From the NCBI RefSeq assembly GCF_039522525.1, contig NZ_BAAADO010000001.1:620001-684000 (forward strand): DNA of 64,000 nucleotides, in the 5' to 3' direction. The notes under the pieces were generated by a model that saw only the letters and a program-made list of their open reading frames with translations, was not told where the DNA came from and made no database searches. The stretch comes from Salinibacillus aidingensis. Lineage in GTDB: Bacteria; Bacillota; Bacilli; Bacillales; Alkalibacillaceae. How positions within the stretch are numbered: position 1 is the first letter of the stretch; each line of letters starts with the position of its first letter. Made by a program: the position numbers and the translations under genes. Below, one piece after another: positions 36,570 to 45,547 of the stretch.

Positions 36570-37667
36570 ATGAATAACAGAATCGATCATCTATTGAAGC
36601 AAATGAATCAGGAGCAAATAGATAGTACATTGATTACATCAAAAGCAAACATTTATTATTTTTCCAATTACTTAACCGACCCACATGAAAGGTTAGTTGC
36701 CATATATGTGGATCAAAAGGGTCATACTCTGCTTATCCTTCCTGAAATGGAGGAAAAGGATGCAATAGCAGCCGGCTGGTCTAAAGATATTTTATCCTAT
36801 AACGATGACACAGACCCATGGTTACTCTTAAAAAACTATGTAGAAAAAACCGGGCATGTACCTGGAAGTATAGCAGTAGAAAAAGAGAACCTGTCCCTGA
36901 GCCGTGGCGAAATTGTTGCCCAATCCTTTCCGAATACTGAAATAAAGGATGCAACCGAACTCCTGAATCAGCTGCGTGTACAAAAAGATCAAAAGGAATT
37001 TCAGTTATTGAAGCAGGCAGCACAGCTTGCCGATTTTGGAGTGAAAACCGGAGTTAAGGCCATTGAAGAAGGAAAGTCTGAAATGGAAATTGTGGCTGAG
37101 ATTGAATATGCCTTAAAACGTGAAGGGGTCAGAGAAATGTCCTTTTCCACACTCGTGTTAGCGGGGGACAAAACCTCATCCCCTCACGGAAATCCAGGCA
37201 AACAAAAAATTGAGCCTGGCAACTTTGTCCTGTTTGACTTAGGTGTGGTATACGAAGGCTACTGCTCGGACATCACCAGAACGGTCGCATACAAGCATGC
37301 AACTGCTGAACAGGAAAAGATTTACAACACCGTTCTAAAGGCTGAAAAAGCAGCTATTGATGCCTGCGAAATTGGAAAACCCGTCGGTGATATAGATAAA
37401 ACATCGAGACATTTAATTGAGCAGGCAGGTTATGGGAAGTACTTCATGCACCGTATTGGCCATGGACTGGGAATTGATGTACATGAGCATCCTTCCATGA
37501 GCGGAAATAACACTCTTCCATTAAAGGAAGGCATGTGCTTTACCATAGAACCAGGGATTTATATTCCCGAAGTTGGTGGCGTAAGAATTGAAGATGATAT
37601 TTTCATGACAAAAAAAGGCCCCGAAATTCTAACATCCTATCCAAAAGACCTGCAAATTATTGGGTAG
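36570..37667 (+). CDS. Xaa-Pro dipeptidase (M24 family)
   Basis: A 365-residue metallopeptidase with a creatinase-like N-terminal domain (about 1-130) and a pita-bread catalytic domain. Metal ligands are visible in VLFDLGVVYEGYCSDITRT (two Asp), HRIGHGLGIDVHEHP (His), TIEPGIYIP and VRIEDD (two Glu). It hydrolyses dipeptides or peptides with a Pro second residue. AAGGAGGATA precedes the ATG. A hairpin repeat starts six bases past the stop. Confidence 0.9.
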   Translation: MNNRIDHLLKQMNQEQIDSTLITSKANIYYFSNYLTDPHERLVAIYVDQKGHTLLILPEMEEKDAIAAGWSKDILSYNDDTDPWLLLKNYVEKTGHVPGSIAVEKENLSLSRGEIVAQSFPNTEIKDATELLNQLRVQKDQKEFQLLKQAAQLADFGVKTGVKAIEEGKSEMEIVAEIEYALKREGVREMSFSTLVLAGDKTSSPHGNPGKQKIEPGNFVLFDLGVVYEGYCSDITRTVAYKHATAEQEKIYNTVLKAEKAAIDACEIGKPVGDIDKTSRHLIEQAGYGKYFMHRIGHGLGIDVHEHPSMSGNNTLPLKEGMCFTIEPGIYIPEVGGVRIEDDIFMTKKGPEILTSYPKDLQIIG

Positions 37668-37672
37668 AGGTA

Positions 37673-37806
37673 GAAAAGCGGAGGGGCCTTGTCCAGACCC
37701 GACTGTGTAAGCAAGCCCCATGGAGCGGCTCCAGCCGCGTAGTGGGGCTTGCTTACATCAGCGAGGGTCTAGGCCCCATAGCTGGACAGAGAAAAGCGGA
37801 GGCGCA
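37673..37806. repeat. Single copy of the ~120-bp hairpin repeat (copy F)
   Basis: One unit from 37673 to 37790, bounded by GAAAAGCGGAGGGGCC and a second GAAAAGCGGAGGCG. Inner arms GTAAGCAAGCCCCA/TGGGGCTTGCTTAC are perfect 14-base complements with sequence unlike the other copies. A fragment CGTCCGGCTCCAGCGCC at about 37921-37937 looks like a decayed end. Confidence 0.85.
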
Positions 37807-37828
37807 CACTCAGCAAAATATGAAGGTT

Positions 37829-37857
37829 AAAAAGACTGACCTGTTCCCCAGGTCAGC
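37829..37857 (-). terminator. Intrinsic terminator after ald
   Basis: The minus strand reads GCTGACCTG, loop GGGAA, CAGGTCAGT, then CTTTTT. It sits about 110 bases past the ald stop and would also end plus-strand transcription from the peptidase with a weaker tract. Confidence 0.75.
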
Positions 37858-37964
37858 CTTTGTATTTGGTATAGCAAATTATAAATTAGCTGTTTTGTGA
37901 ATAAGTAATCAGTAGAGGCCACGTCCGGCTCCAGCGCCCAGCAACTAGCCGTGACTTCCTTCCC

Positions 37965-39080
37965 TTACTTTAATAAATTATCAATATGAGAGTATTCCAG
38001 TTGATGTGCCTGTGCTACGGCTTCATAGGTTACATATCCTTTTAATGTATTAATCCCCTTTTGTAAAGCCTGATTATCCTGGCAAGCCTGAACATATCCT
38101 TTGTTCGCAATTTGAAGAGCATACGGTACAGTAACATTTGTTAAAGCAATGGTTGATGTTCTTGGAACTGCACCCGGCATATTAGCCACTGTATAGTGCA
38201 ATACCCCATGCTTCTCAAATACAGGATCATCATGAGTTGTAATCCGGTCAGACGTTTCAGCATTTCCTCCCTGATCAATAGCAACATCAACAATAACTGA
38301 GCCGTCTTTCATTGATTTCACCGTATCCTCTGAAATCAATTGAGGTGCTTTTGCGCCTGGAATCAGGACAGAACCAATCACTAAATCAGATTTTGTTACA
38401 GCTTCCTCAATGTTAAGCTCATTAGACATCAAGGTCTGAACAGAACTGCCAAAAATGTCATCCAACTCACGTAAGCGTTCAGGATCTAAGTCAAGAATCG
38501 TAACATCGGCTCCCATACCAGCGGAAATCTTCGCAGCATTCGTACCTACAACACCACCACCGATAATGGTCACCTTTCCACGGCTTACACCTGGTACTCC
38601 TCCTAACAGAATTCCTTTTCCTCCTTTAGGTTTTTCTAAAAATTGCACACCACTCTGTGCTGCCATACGTCCTGCAACTTCACTCATAGGTGTAAGAAGG
38701 GGCAGGGACCCATTTTTGGATTGAACCGTTTCGTATGCAATTCCCACGACTTTCTTATCAATAAGAGCCTTTGTTACCTCGGGCTCTGCCGCAAGATGTA
38801 AGTATGTAAATAAAATGAGCCCTTCATGGAAATAGTCAAATTCCTCCGGTAACGGTTCCTTTACTTTCATGACCATCTGTTTATTCCATGCTTCCTCTGC
38901 AGAAGATACGATAACCGCACCTGCCTGTTCATATTCCTCATCTGAAAAACCGGAGCCTGTGCCTGCATTCGTTTCAATATATACTTGATGGCCGGCATTC
39001 TTTAATGCTAAAACACCTGCCGGGGTTAATGCTACCCGATTTTCATTATTCTTTATTTCCTTTGGTACAGCAATTTTCAT
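37965..39080 (-). CDS. ald: Alanine dehydrogenase
   Basis: A 371-residue enzyme that deaminates alanine to pyruvate with NAD, used in Bacillus for growth on alanine and in sporulation. Catalytic Lys and His lie in MKVKEPLPEE and YLHLAAEPE; the nucleotide fold is IGGGVVGTNAAKIS. GGAGGAAGAGG precedes the ATG. Probably monocistronic. Confidence 0.95.
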   Translation of the reverse strand: MKIAVPKEIKNNENRVALTPAGVLALKNAGHQVYIETNAGTGSGFSDEEYEQAGAVIVSSAEEAWNKQMVMKVKEPLPEEFDYFHEGLILFTYLHLAAEPEVTKALIDKKVVGIAYETVQSKNGSLPLLTPMSEVAGRMAAQSGVQFLEKPKGGKGILLGGVPGVSRGKVTIIGGGVVGTNAAKISAGMGADVTILDLDPERLRELDDIFGSSVQTLMSNELNIEEAVTKSDLVIGSVLIPGAKAPQLISEDTVKSMKDGSVIVDVAIDQGGNAETSDRITTHDDPVFEKHGVLHYTVANMPGAVPRTSTIALTNVTVPYALQIANKGYVQACQDNQALQKGINTLKGYVTYEAVAQAHQLEYSHIDNLLK

Positions 39081-39216
39081 TTTTTCCTCTTCCTCCTTAA
39101 GCCCTTACTTATAGTCCTTTCAGCTTACCATCATGACTTGGAGCGTAAAATGTTTATGTTTTGTAAGCCTTTTCACTATATGAAGTCTACCATTTATTTC
39201 TTTGAAAATAAATAGA

Positions 39217-39975
39217 TTATAAATGCCGGTGAATAACGTCCTTTCCGCCCGTTATATCAAAAACAGAGCCTGTAATCATATCTGATGAATCCTCGCACAA
39301 AAATAAAATGGCTCTGGCAATATCTTCGCCTGTACCGGAGCGTCCAATCGGGGTATTTTCATCAAACGATTCACGACTCTCCGAAATAGTGGCTTCTTTC
39401 ATTTTACCCATGATATTTCCCGGACAAATCATATTCGATGTAATTCCGTTTTCAGCCTCTTCGTAAGCAATCGTTTTGGTCAATGAAACAAGGCCCACTT
39501 TAGCCGCACTGAATGCAGACCGATAAATCCAGCCAGGTGCATCAGCTGCCCCTTGGAAACCATAATTGATGATGCGGCCAAAATGCTGTCTTCTCATAAT
39601 CGGCAACACCTCTTTTAACAAATAAAAAACAGCATCAAGATTTCCCCTGATCATCTGATTCCATTCTTCTATCTCATAGTCAACAAGCTTTTTTCGCTCA
39701 AATATGTAAGGACCCGCATTATTAATAAGAAAATCAATTCTTCCATAACGCTCCATAGCATGCTGTATCAGCAGGGATAACTGATCAGGATTCTGAACAT
39801 CTGTCTGCACAATCTGCAATCGATCCTGACATGACTCATATTGCTGAGCTAACTGATTAGCTTTTTCCTTATCATTGCGGTATGTTGCCGTTACAGAATA
39901 GCCCTTTTCCAATAGGGATTCTGTTACTTTTCTTCCTAAGCCCTTTGTTCCCGCTGTAACAATGGCATGTCTCAT
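39217..39975 (-). CDS. SDR family oxidoreductase, YtkK-like, atypical active site
   Basis: A 252-residue short-chain dehydrogenase-like protein. The cofactor motif is TAGTKGLGRK, with NNAG downstream. In the active site the usual Tyr-x3-Lys reads FSAAK, so Phe replaces the catalytic Tyr (a Tyr occurs four residues earlier in WIYRSAF). From memory B. subtilis YtkK carries the same arrangement. The protein may bind NAD(P) without classic dehydrogenase chemistry. ATG at 39975 has GGAGG six bases upstream; the ATG at 39981 is too close to it. Confidence 0.82.
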   Translation of the reverse strand: MRHAIVTAGTKGLGRKVTESLLEKGYSVTATYRNDKEKANQLAQQYESCQDRLQIVQTDVQNPDQLSLLIQHAMERYGRIDFLINNAGPYIFERKKLVDYEIEEWNQMIRGNLDAVFYLLKEVLPIMRRQHFGRIINYGFQGAADAPGWIYRSAFSAAKVGLVSLTKTIAYEEAENGITSNMICPGNIMGKMKEATISESRESFDENTPIGRSGTGEDIARAILFLCEDSSDMITGSVFDITGGKDVIHRHL

Positions 39976-40183
39976 ACTCATCCTCCATCACTTACAATTT
40001 CTAATTCCAAAATTTACTCTGTATCACTATTTTATCATTATATTGAAACAGAAGAAAACAAGTGAGGCCGGGAAAAGTGTTTTACGGACGGAAATTGAAC
40101 GATAACTGATACATTTATCTGTCTGTTTTACTCAGTCCACTTTTCGATCTCCTTTGTCCTCTGGTGTTAGTTGTACGTCCTTA

Positions 40184-40220
40184 AACAAAAGGAATGGCTT
40201 ACCCTGAGTAAGCCATTCCT
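40184..40220 (-). terminator. Intrinsic terminator after ackA
   Basis: The minus strand reads AGGAATGGCTTA, loop of seven bases, TAAGCCATTCCT, then TTTGTTT. A perfect 12-base stem with a T-rich tract. Confidence 0.88.
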
Positions 40221-40266
40221 ATTTCTGTAAATCCAATTTTATTTCCGGGGAAATTTATCATCTTTC

Positions 40267-41457
40267 CTAAAGATTTGACAAGCGTACTGTATCTCTTGCA
40301 ATCATCACTTCTTCATTTGTCGGAATGACGATCACTTTTACTGGAGAATGAGGGTAATTAATAAACGTTTCTTTGCCGCGTACATCATTTGATTTCGGAT
40401 CCCAATAAACACCCATAAATTCTAAACCTTTCAGGACCTTCTCCCTTATGCTTACACTATTTTCACCTACTCCAGCAGTGAAGATAATGGCATCCACACC
40501 GGACATTCTAGCCGCATAAGAACCGAGATACTTATGGATACGACCTGCAAAGACATCAAGGGCTAAACCTGCGCGATGATCGCCTTCTTTCTGAGCTTCT
40601 TCAATATCTCTTAAATCACTGGAAAAACCGGATAAAGCAAGCATACCACTTTCTTTATTCAATACATTAATGACTTCATCCGCACTTTTTCCTGTCTTTT
40701 CCATGATAAATGGAATGAGAGCAGGGTCAATATTACCAGAACGGGTTCCCATAGTTACACCTGCCAATGGTGTGAAGCCCATTGAAGTATCGATGGATTT
40801 TCCACCCTCAATAGCTGCTATACTTGCACCATTTCCCAAGTGACAGGAAATCAGACGAAGATTTTCGAGTGGTACATTTAATAGCTCTGAAGCTCGTTGT
40901 GATACATACTTATGGGATGTACCATGGAAGCCATATTTACGGATTCCATATTTTTCATAATATTCATAAGGTAAGCTATACAGGTAAGACTGTTCTGGCA
41001 TAGTCTGGTGAAAAGCAGTATCAAATACAGCCACTGCAGGCGTATTCGGTAAAATTTCCTGAAAGGCACGAATTCCTACTAAGTTAGCAGGATTGTGCAA
41101 TGGAGCCAGTTCAGATACCTCTTCTATTTCCTTTATCACTTCTTCCGTAATAAGGACGGAATCATTGAATTTTTCACCACCATGTACAATCCGGTGCCCA
41201 ATCGCCTCAATTTCATCATAGGACTGAATGACACCAGTATTGAGCAGCTTCTCTAATAAGGTTTTTACAGCTACTTCATGGTCTGCAATATCCTTTGTTT
41301 CTGTATCCTTCTCATCATCTACTTCAATTGTAAAGACGGAATCGTTCAGCCCGATTCTCTCCACAAGTCCTTTCGTTAAAACCGTTTCATCTGGCATTTC
41401 GATTAATTGGAACTTTAACGAAGAGCTGCCAGCATTAATGGCTAACACCTTATTCAC
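40267..41457 (-). CDS. ackA: Acetate kinase
   Basis: A 396-residue enzyme that makes acetate and ATP from acetyl phosphate during overflow metabolism. The ATP-binding AINAGSSSLKFQ, the substrate Arg and His blocks (GHRIVHGG, DTAFHQTMP, HGTSHKYV) and GNIDPALIP are intact. Start is GTG 41457 (NKVLAINAG), with GAGGAG nine bases upstream; a TTG at 41466 touches that site and is unlikely. A cre site and SigA promoter precede it. Confidence 0.95.
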   Translation of the reverse strand: MNKVLAINAGSSSLKFQLIEMPDETVLTKGLVERIGLNDSVFTIEVDDEKDTETKDIADHEVAVKTLLEKLLNTGVIQSYDEIEAIGHRIVHGGEKFNDSVLITEEVIKEIEEVSELAPLHNPANLVGIRAFQEILPNTPAVAVFDTAFHQTMPEQSYLYSLPYEYYEKYGIRKYGFHGTSHKYVSQRASELLNVPLENLRLISCHLGNGASIAAIEGGKSIDTSMGFTPLAGVTMGTRSGNIDPALIPFIMEKTGKSADEVINVLNKESGMLALSGFSSDLRDIEEAQKEGDHRAGLALDVFAGRIHKYLGSYAARMSGVDAIIFTAGVGENSVSIREKVLKGLEFMGVYWDPKSNDVRGKETFINYPHSPVKVIVIPTNEEVMIARDTVRLSNL

Positions 41458-41572
41458 AGTACTCAACTCCTCTTGTAATTAGAAATTCACTTTTACCTTT
41501 CCCATTTAACCTTTTTCCATTGATGGAAGAAAAAGCTAAATAAGGAATCTATTCTATTCAGGTACCATACAT

Positions 41573-41601
41573 ACTTTAAAATACTAATATTCTAAGCACA
41601 A
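41573..41601 (-). promoter_or_regulatory. Candidate SigA promoter of ackA
   Basis: On the minus strand TTGTGC, 17 bases, TAAAGT. It lies about 115 bases before the ackA start, with the cre site directly upstream. Confidence 0.6.
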
Positions 41602-41615
41602 GAAAGAACCTTTGT

Positions 41616-41629
41616 TGAGTACGCTTTCA
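41616..41629. promoter_or_regulatory. Candidate CcpA cre site activating ackA
   Basis: TGAGTACGCTTTCA matches 12 of 14 positions of the cre core. Its centre lies about 57 bases upstream of the start point predicted from the adjacent promoter, the spacing known for CcpA activation of ackA in B. subtilis. Confidence 0.65.
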
Positions 41630-41640
41630 GCCGAATGTTT

Positions 41641-42627
41641 TTATTTTCTGTCATTTTTAAACCATTGATCAATTTCATTTAGCTTACGATCCATCGCATG
41701 TACATCTTTAAATGACGGCAATTGAGCCATTAAAACCTTGCCTGGATTTTTTGTCTCAATTCCTTTCTTCTGCAGGATAAAAATACTTTTTGCATTTTTT
41801 TCACTGGTGAACATGGACATAGGCAATTGTATGATTCCCTGAATATGTGCCTGTTCATTTAAATATTCGTGAAGCTTGTCTGATTGATCACTGTCAAACA
41901 GAAAATTAGGGATGAGTAAGAAAAGATACCCACCGGCCAATGTATAATGTAAGGACTGTTCAATAAACAGGTGATGCGCATAGGAATGCTGGTTATCTTC
42001 TGCTCTTAATTGAAAGGATTTAGCATTGTCATCGTCAGGATAATATCCTACAGGCAAGTCCGAAACAACGACGTCCACAGGTTCCAGTAACAGGTCTCTC
42101 AGACTGTCCTGATGGAACAGCTCAATTTCATGTTCCTGTAAATTTGCATTCATATAAGCAAGTTCAGTTAGTGTTGGGTCCACTTCACTGCCATATGCCT
42201 CAATTTTTTGTGAAAGCTGGTTGATGACACCAGTCAGCAGATTTCCGCTTCCACTTGCAGGGTCAAAAATTCTCAGTTCTTTCTTATGGCCCATAAATTT
42301 GTTCACTAAATAGCCCATGAATATGGCCACTGCATCCGGTGTAATATAATGCTGCTGCTGTGTTGCTCCTTTCATTCCCTTCAGAATCGCTAATTGCAGT
42401 GCTTTTCGAATTTCCTCTTTAGAATAATCATCTAACTTCTCAGCTTGAATTTGTTTAAGCAGGGTCTGTTTAAAAGGCTCCTCGATCTCTTCAGCTACAT
42501 CCCCGCTAAAGAGCAGCCCGCATGCTTCAGCCAATCCATCTAAATAAGGAATGTTCTCTTCTTTTTCAATGATCGTGGTTGTTTCATCAAACCATTTAAA
42601 CAGCTTCTCTACTTTTTCCTGATCCAT
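41641..42627 (-). CDS. ytxK: Class I SAM-dependent methyltransferase YtxK
   Basis: A 328-residue protein with an N6-adenine methyltransferase-like fold. The SAM motif is RIFDPASGSGNLL and the catalytic-type motif is SDLPVGYYP, a variant of the Asn-Pro-Pro-Tyr signature. No target-recognition domain is obvious, so its substrate is unknown. It lies between tpx and ackA as in B. subtilis. Confidence 0.88.
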   Translation of the reverse strand: MDQEKVEKLFKWFDETTTIIEKEENIPYLDGLAEACGLLFSGDVAEEIEEPFKQTLLKQIQAEKLDDYSKEEIRKALQLAILKGMKGATQQQHYITPDAVAIFMGYLVNKFMGHKKELRIFDPASGSGNLLTGVINQLSQKIEAYGSEVDPTLTELAYMNANLQEHEIELFHQDSLRDLLLEPVDVVVSDLPVGYYPDDDNAKSFQLRAEDNQHSYAHHLFIEQSLHYTLAGGYLFLLIPNFLFDSDQSDKLHEYLNEQAHIQGIIQLPMSMFTSEKNAKSIFILQKKGIETKNPGKVLMAQLPSFKDVHAMDRKLNEIDQWFKNDRK

Positions 42628-42675
42628 ATCCTATCCCTCAATTCACTTCTGATTCTATGTATAATGACAGACCAA

Positions 42676-42702
42676 CTCCCGGCCTTAACCAAGAGCCGGG
42701 AG
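42676..42702 (-). terminator. Hairpin between tpx and ytxK
   Basis: AGCTCCCGGC and a matching GCCGGGAG arm form a GC-rich stem after tpx. The following minus-strand bases lack a clear T-run, so it may only partly end transcription and allow ytxK expression. Confidence 0.55.
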
Positions 42703-42722
42703 CTATGTATGTTAATGCTTTA

Positions 42723-43214
42723 TTATGCCTTTGCTGCTTTCAAAGCGGATTCATAGTCTGGATGATCAGTTACTTCTGAAACATATTCTACATATGTTAC
42801 TTTGTTGTTCTCGTCCACAACAAATACTGATCTTGCTAATAACCGAAGCTCTTTGATTAATGCTCCATAAGCTTGACCGAAAGAAGCATCCCGGTGATCA
42901 GACAGCGTGATGACATTTTCAACTCCTGCAGCACCACACCAGCGTTTTTGAGCAAAAGGCAAGTCCATACTTATGGTCAGTATAGTAACATCGCCCAGGT
43001 TATTTGCCTCTTCATTAAAACGACGGGTCTCTGCATCACATACGCCCGTGTCCAGGGAAGGAACTGCAGTGATAATCTTTTTCCCGGCAAAATCCTTTAA
43101 AGATTTTTCCTCAAGATCATTGTTTAACACTGTAAAGTCAGGGGCCTGATCTCCTACTTTCACTTCCTCCCCCAGTAAAGTAACGGGGTCTCCACCAAAC
43201 GTAACATTTGCCAT
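42723..43214 (-). CDS. tpx: Thiol peroxidase (Tpx)
   Basis: A 163-residue atypical 2-Cys peroxiredoxin. The peroxidatic Cys lies in LDTGVCDAETRRF and the resolving Cys in QKRWCGAAG; FVVDENNKVTYVEYV is typical of the family. It reduces hydroperoxides using thioredoxin. Start ATG 43214 (MANVTFGG) has GGAGGAGAG just upstream and matches the family; three earlier in-frame codons overlap that site. Confidence 0.95.
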   Translation of the reverse strand: MANVTFGGDPVTLLGEEVKVGDQAPDFTVLNNDLEEKSLKDFAGKKIITAVPSLDTGVCDAETRRFNEEANNLGDVTILTISMDLPFAQKRWCGAAGVENVITLSDHRDASFGQAYGALIKELRLLARSVFVVDENNKVTYVEYVSEVTDHPDYESALKAAKA

Positions 43215-43291
43215 CTCGTCTCTCCTCCTCATCAAAGTTTCTTTTCAATATTTATTATGAAGGCATGGTTCTCATTTGTCTAATCATAAAC

Positions 43292-43879
43292 TTATAACGT
43301 ATCTGGCGGTGTATTACTGCCTCCGTCCTCCTTGCTTTTTTCCTCTTCTCCTTGTTTCTTTTCCTCATCTTTTTGTTTATCCTCTTCGCCTTTTTGCTTA
43401 CTGTTCTGTTGCTTCTTTTTGTCACCCTGTTTTTTATCAGAGCTGCCTAATTGAGACTTTAATAAACTCTGAATTTTGTCAACAGCTTGAGGTGCTAAAT
43501 CAAGAATACGTTCATAGAGATGTGTCTGCTGATCCAAATGAACCATTTGTGCACCATTTTCATTTACAATGACAAAGGCGATTGGGGTGATTGAAACACC
43601 TCCACCACTTCCACCCCCAAAAGGAAGGCTGCCACTGCTGCTTCCACCGCTGCTACTCTCACTATCACTCTCGTCATCAGAGTCAGATTGAGAAGATGAC
43701 TGTGCATTAAATTCACTGCCACCCGCTGCAAATCCAAAGCCTACTTTTGAAACAGGTAGAATGACTGTCTTCCCATCCGGAGTTTGAATCGGGTCGCCAA
43801 TGATGGTATTGACATCGACCATCTCTTTTAAATTTTCCATAGCAGTTGTCATGAGTCCCTGAATTGGATGTTCTGCCAT
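43292..43879 (-). CDS. ytfJ: GerW-family sporulation protein YtfJ
   Basis: A 195-residue protein. The conserved core is residues 1-120, with GDPIQTPDGKTVILPVSKVGFGFAAGG and VSITPIAFVIV, split by a Ser/Asp/Gly-rich loop (about 58-95). The last 45 residues are Lys/Glu/Gln-rich and probably disordered. YtfJ/GerW is needed for germination with some germinants in Bacillus. It follows ytfI by 24 bases. Confidence 0.9.
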   Translation of the reverse strand: MAEHPIQGLMTTAMENLKEMVDVNTIIGDPIQTPDGKTVILPVSKVGFGFAAGGSEFNAQSSSQSDSDDESDSESSSGGSSSGSLPFGGGSGGGVSITPIAFVIVNENGAQMVHLDQQTHLYERILDLAPQAVDKIQSLLKSQLGSSDKKQGDKKKQQNSKQKGEEDKQKDEEKKQGEEEKSKEDGGSNTPPDTL

Positions 43880-43903
43880 TGTTTCGACTCCTTTCTGAAC
43901 ATT

Positions 43904-44533
43904 CTATTCCTTCATTTGTTCATTCTGATTTTGATTCCGGGCAATTTGCAGTATGGCGTACATAGCTTGCCCAATTCGGAAGGAAAGCATGCATTGCAGG
44001 TGAGTATTGATTAAATCCCTTTGAAAATTCGGCTGAATATTAATTTGAGGCGGGGCTAATACGTTCATATGCTGATACATTAAACCGGCTAAACTGCCTT
44101 TTACACTCCATAATAACCCTGAAATCACGCCAGTTATGGCAGCATCATTTTCAATACCTATATGAGTACTCCAGTAAAATTCGGAAATCCTGATTTTCTG
44201 AACAAACTCTTTTGCAATGGGAAAAGCCTGTTTAATGGATTCAAATCGGTTCTTCACTTTCTGAAAGCGATGAAATACCTTGCTTTGTTCACCATTTTCC
44301 TCTTCATCCTGATTCCTTTTCTGAAACGAAGCAGGCTGTTCCTTCACATCATCAAAAGACATCTGACGGTGAATACGGATGAACCTCCAGAATTGCAGTT
44401 GTATCGTTAAAAGGTCATTATCCTTCTCATGGGTGTAGCTAATCGAAATGTAAATCCTTGTACATAATAATAAAATCATCAATAAAACCAAAACAGCCAG
44501 GATAATCAGGATCAGTACCCACCAGTTCACCAT
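43904..44533 (-). CDS. ytfI: DUF2953 protein YtfI
   Basis: A 209-residue protein with a strong N-terminal TM helix (about 2-25) and a cytoplasmic or external domain rich in Lys and Gln, matching DUF2953/YtfI. It is linked to sporulation with YtfJ. ATG 44533 (MVNWWVL) with AGAGGTGAG upstream was preferred to ATG 44560. It heads the ytfI-ytfJ pair. Confidence 0.85.
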   Translation of the reverse strand: MVNWWVLILIILAVLVLLMILLLCTRIYISISYTHEKDNDLLTIQLQFWRFIRIHRQMSFDDVKEQPASFQKRNQDEEENGEQSKVFHRFQKVKNRFESIKQAFPIAKEFVQKIRISEFYWSTHIGIENDAAITGVISGLLWSVKGSLAGLMYQHMNVLAPPQINIQPNFQRDLINTHLQCMLSFRIGQAMYAILQIARNQNQNEQMKE

Positions 44534-44657
44534 ACTCACCTCTTTACTATTCTTTTCCATTCACGACGGATTTAAACGAATACTCGTTTTATTTGGTTTT
44601 ATTTCATTATTATGGTGTATCATGGAAATAGGACAGATAGAAGCAGGAGGGAGATTT

Positions 44658-45461
44658 ATGGATACACGAAAAAATATTTATTTATTTTATGTAAAGGACA
44701 GTTCCGTGGAAAAGAAGCTTGTGCCCTTCGTTCAGATTGCAGAAGAAAATGGATTTGAGATTGTCAAAAATTCTGAGGATGCCAATATAATCATTAGTAT
44801 TGGCGGGGATGGCGCATTCTTACAAGCTGTTCGTCAAACCGGGTTTCGTCAGGATTGTTTATACATGGGCATAAAGAATGATGATGAAGCTGGACTTTAC
44901 TGTGATTTTGATTTGAATTCTTTTGACGAAATGGTGCATATCATGATGAACGAGGATCTGGAGGTACGGAGATTCCCGATTCTGAACGTATCCGTAAATA
45001 ATGATGAGTCACAGTTTAATTGTTTAAACGAATTAAGTATTCGTTCTTCCATCATAAAATCGTTCGTACTGGATGTTTTTATTGATCATCAATTCTTTGA
45101 AACATTTCGGGGAGATGGGTTAATTGTTTCTACTCCAACAGGAAGTACAGGCTATAACAAATCCTCAAACGGAGCAGTTATGGACCCTAAGCTTCAGGGC
45201 TTTCAAGTCACAGAGCTCGCTTCACTGAACAACAATCGTTACCGTACTTTGGGGGCTTCCTTTATTCTTAGCGGAGACCGCACGTTACGTTTTGAAATTA
45301 TCCAGGACGGAAATGATTACCCTATTATCGGCCTGGACAATGAAGCCTATTCCATTCGCAACATTAAAACCCTGGATATGTCCCTGAGCAAGAAACACAT
45401 AAAGACCATCAAGCTAAAAAACAACACATTTTGGGATCGAGTAAAAAGAACGTTTCTGTAA
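44658..45461 (+). CDS. NAD kinase (second NadK paralogue type)
   Basis: A 267-residue NAD kinase making NADP. IISIGGDGAFLQAVR, the Asn-Glu block (CLNELSIR), and the STPTGSTGYNKSSNGA loop are intact. Location beside ytcJ and sspA matches B. subtilis ppnK2 (ytdI). ATG 44658 follows AGGAGGGAG; an in-frame ATG 12 codons earlier lacks a site. It is divergent from ytfI. Confidence 0.92.
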   Translation: MDTRKNIYLFYVKDSSVEKKLVPFVQIAEENGFEIVKNSEDANIIISIGGDGAFLQAVRQTGFRQDCLYMGIKNDDEAGLYCDFDLNSFDEMVHIMMNEDLEVRRFPILNVSVNNDESQFNCLNELSIRSSIIKSFVLDVFIDHQFFETFRGDGLIVSTPTGSTGYNKSSNGAVMDPKLQGFQVTELASLNNNRYRTLGASFILSGDRTLRFEIIQDGNDYPIIGLDNEAYSIRNIKTLDMSLSKKHIKTIKLKNNTFWDRVKRTFL

Positions 45462-45506
45462 GGCCTTCATACGTTATGAAGGCCCAATAGCATATTATTG
45501 GAAGCA

Positions 45507-45539
45507 AAACAGTCCTTCACAGAGGGTGAAGGACTGTTT
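45507..45539 (-). terminator. Intrinsic terminator after the amidohydrolase gene
   Basis: The minus strand reads AAACAGTCCTTCA, loop, TGAAGGACTGTTT, then TGCTT. Perfect 13-base stem. A second palindrome at about 45462-45484 (GGCCTTCAT/ATGAAGGCC) follows the NAD kinase on the other strand. Confidence 0.83.
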
Positions 45540-45547
45540 CGCTGTGA

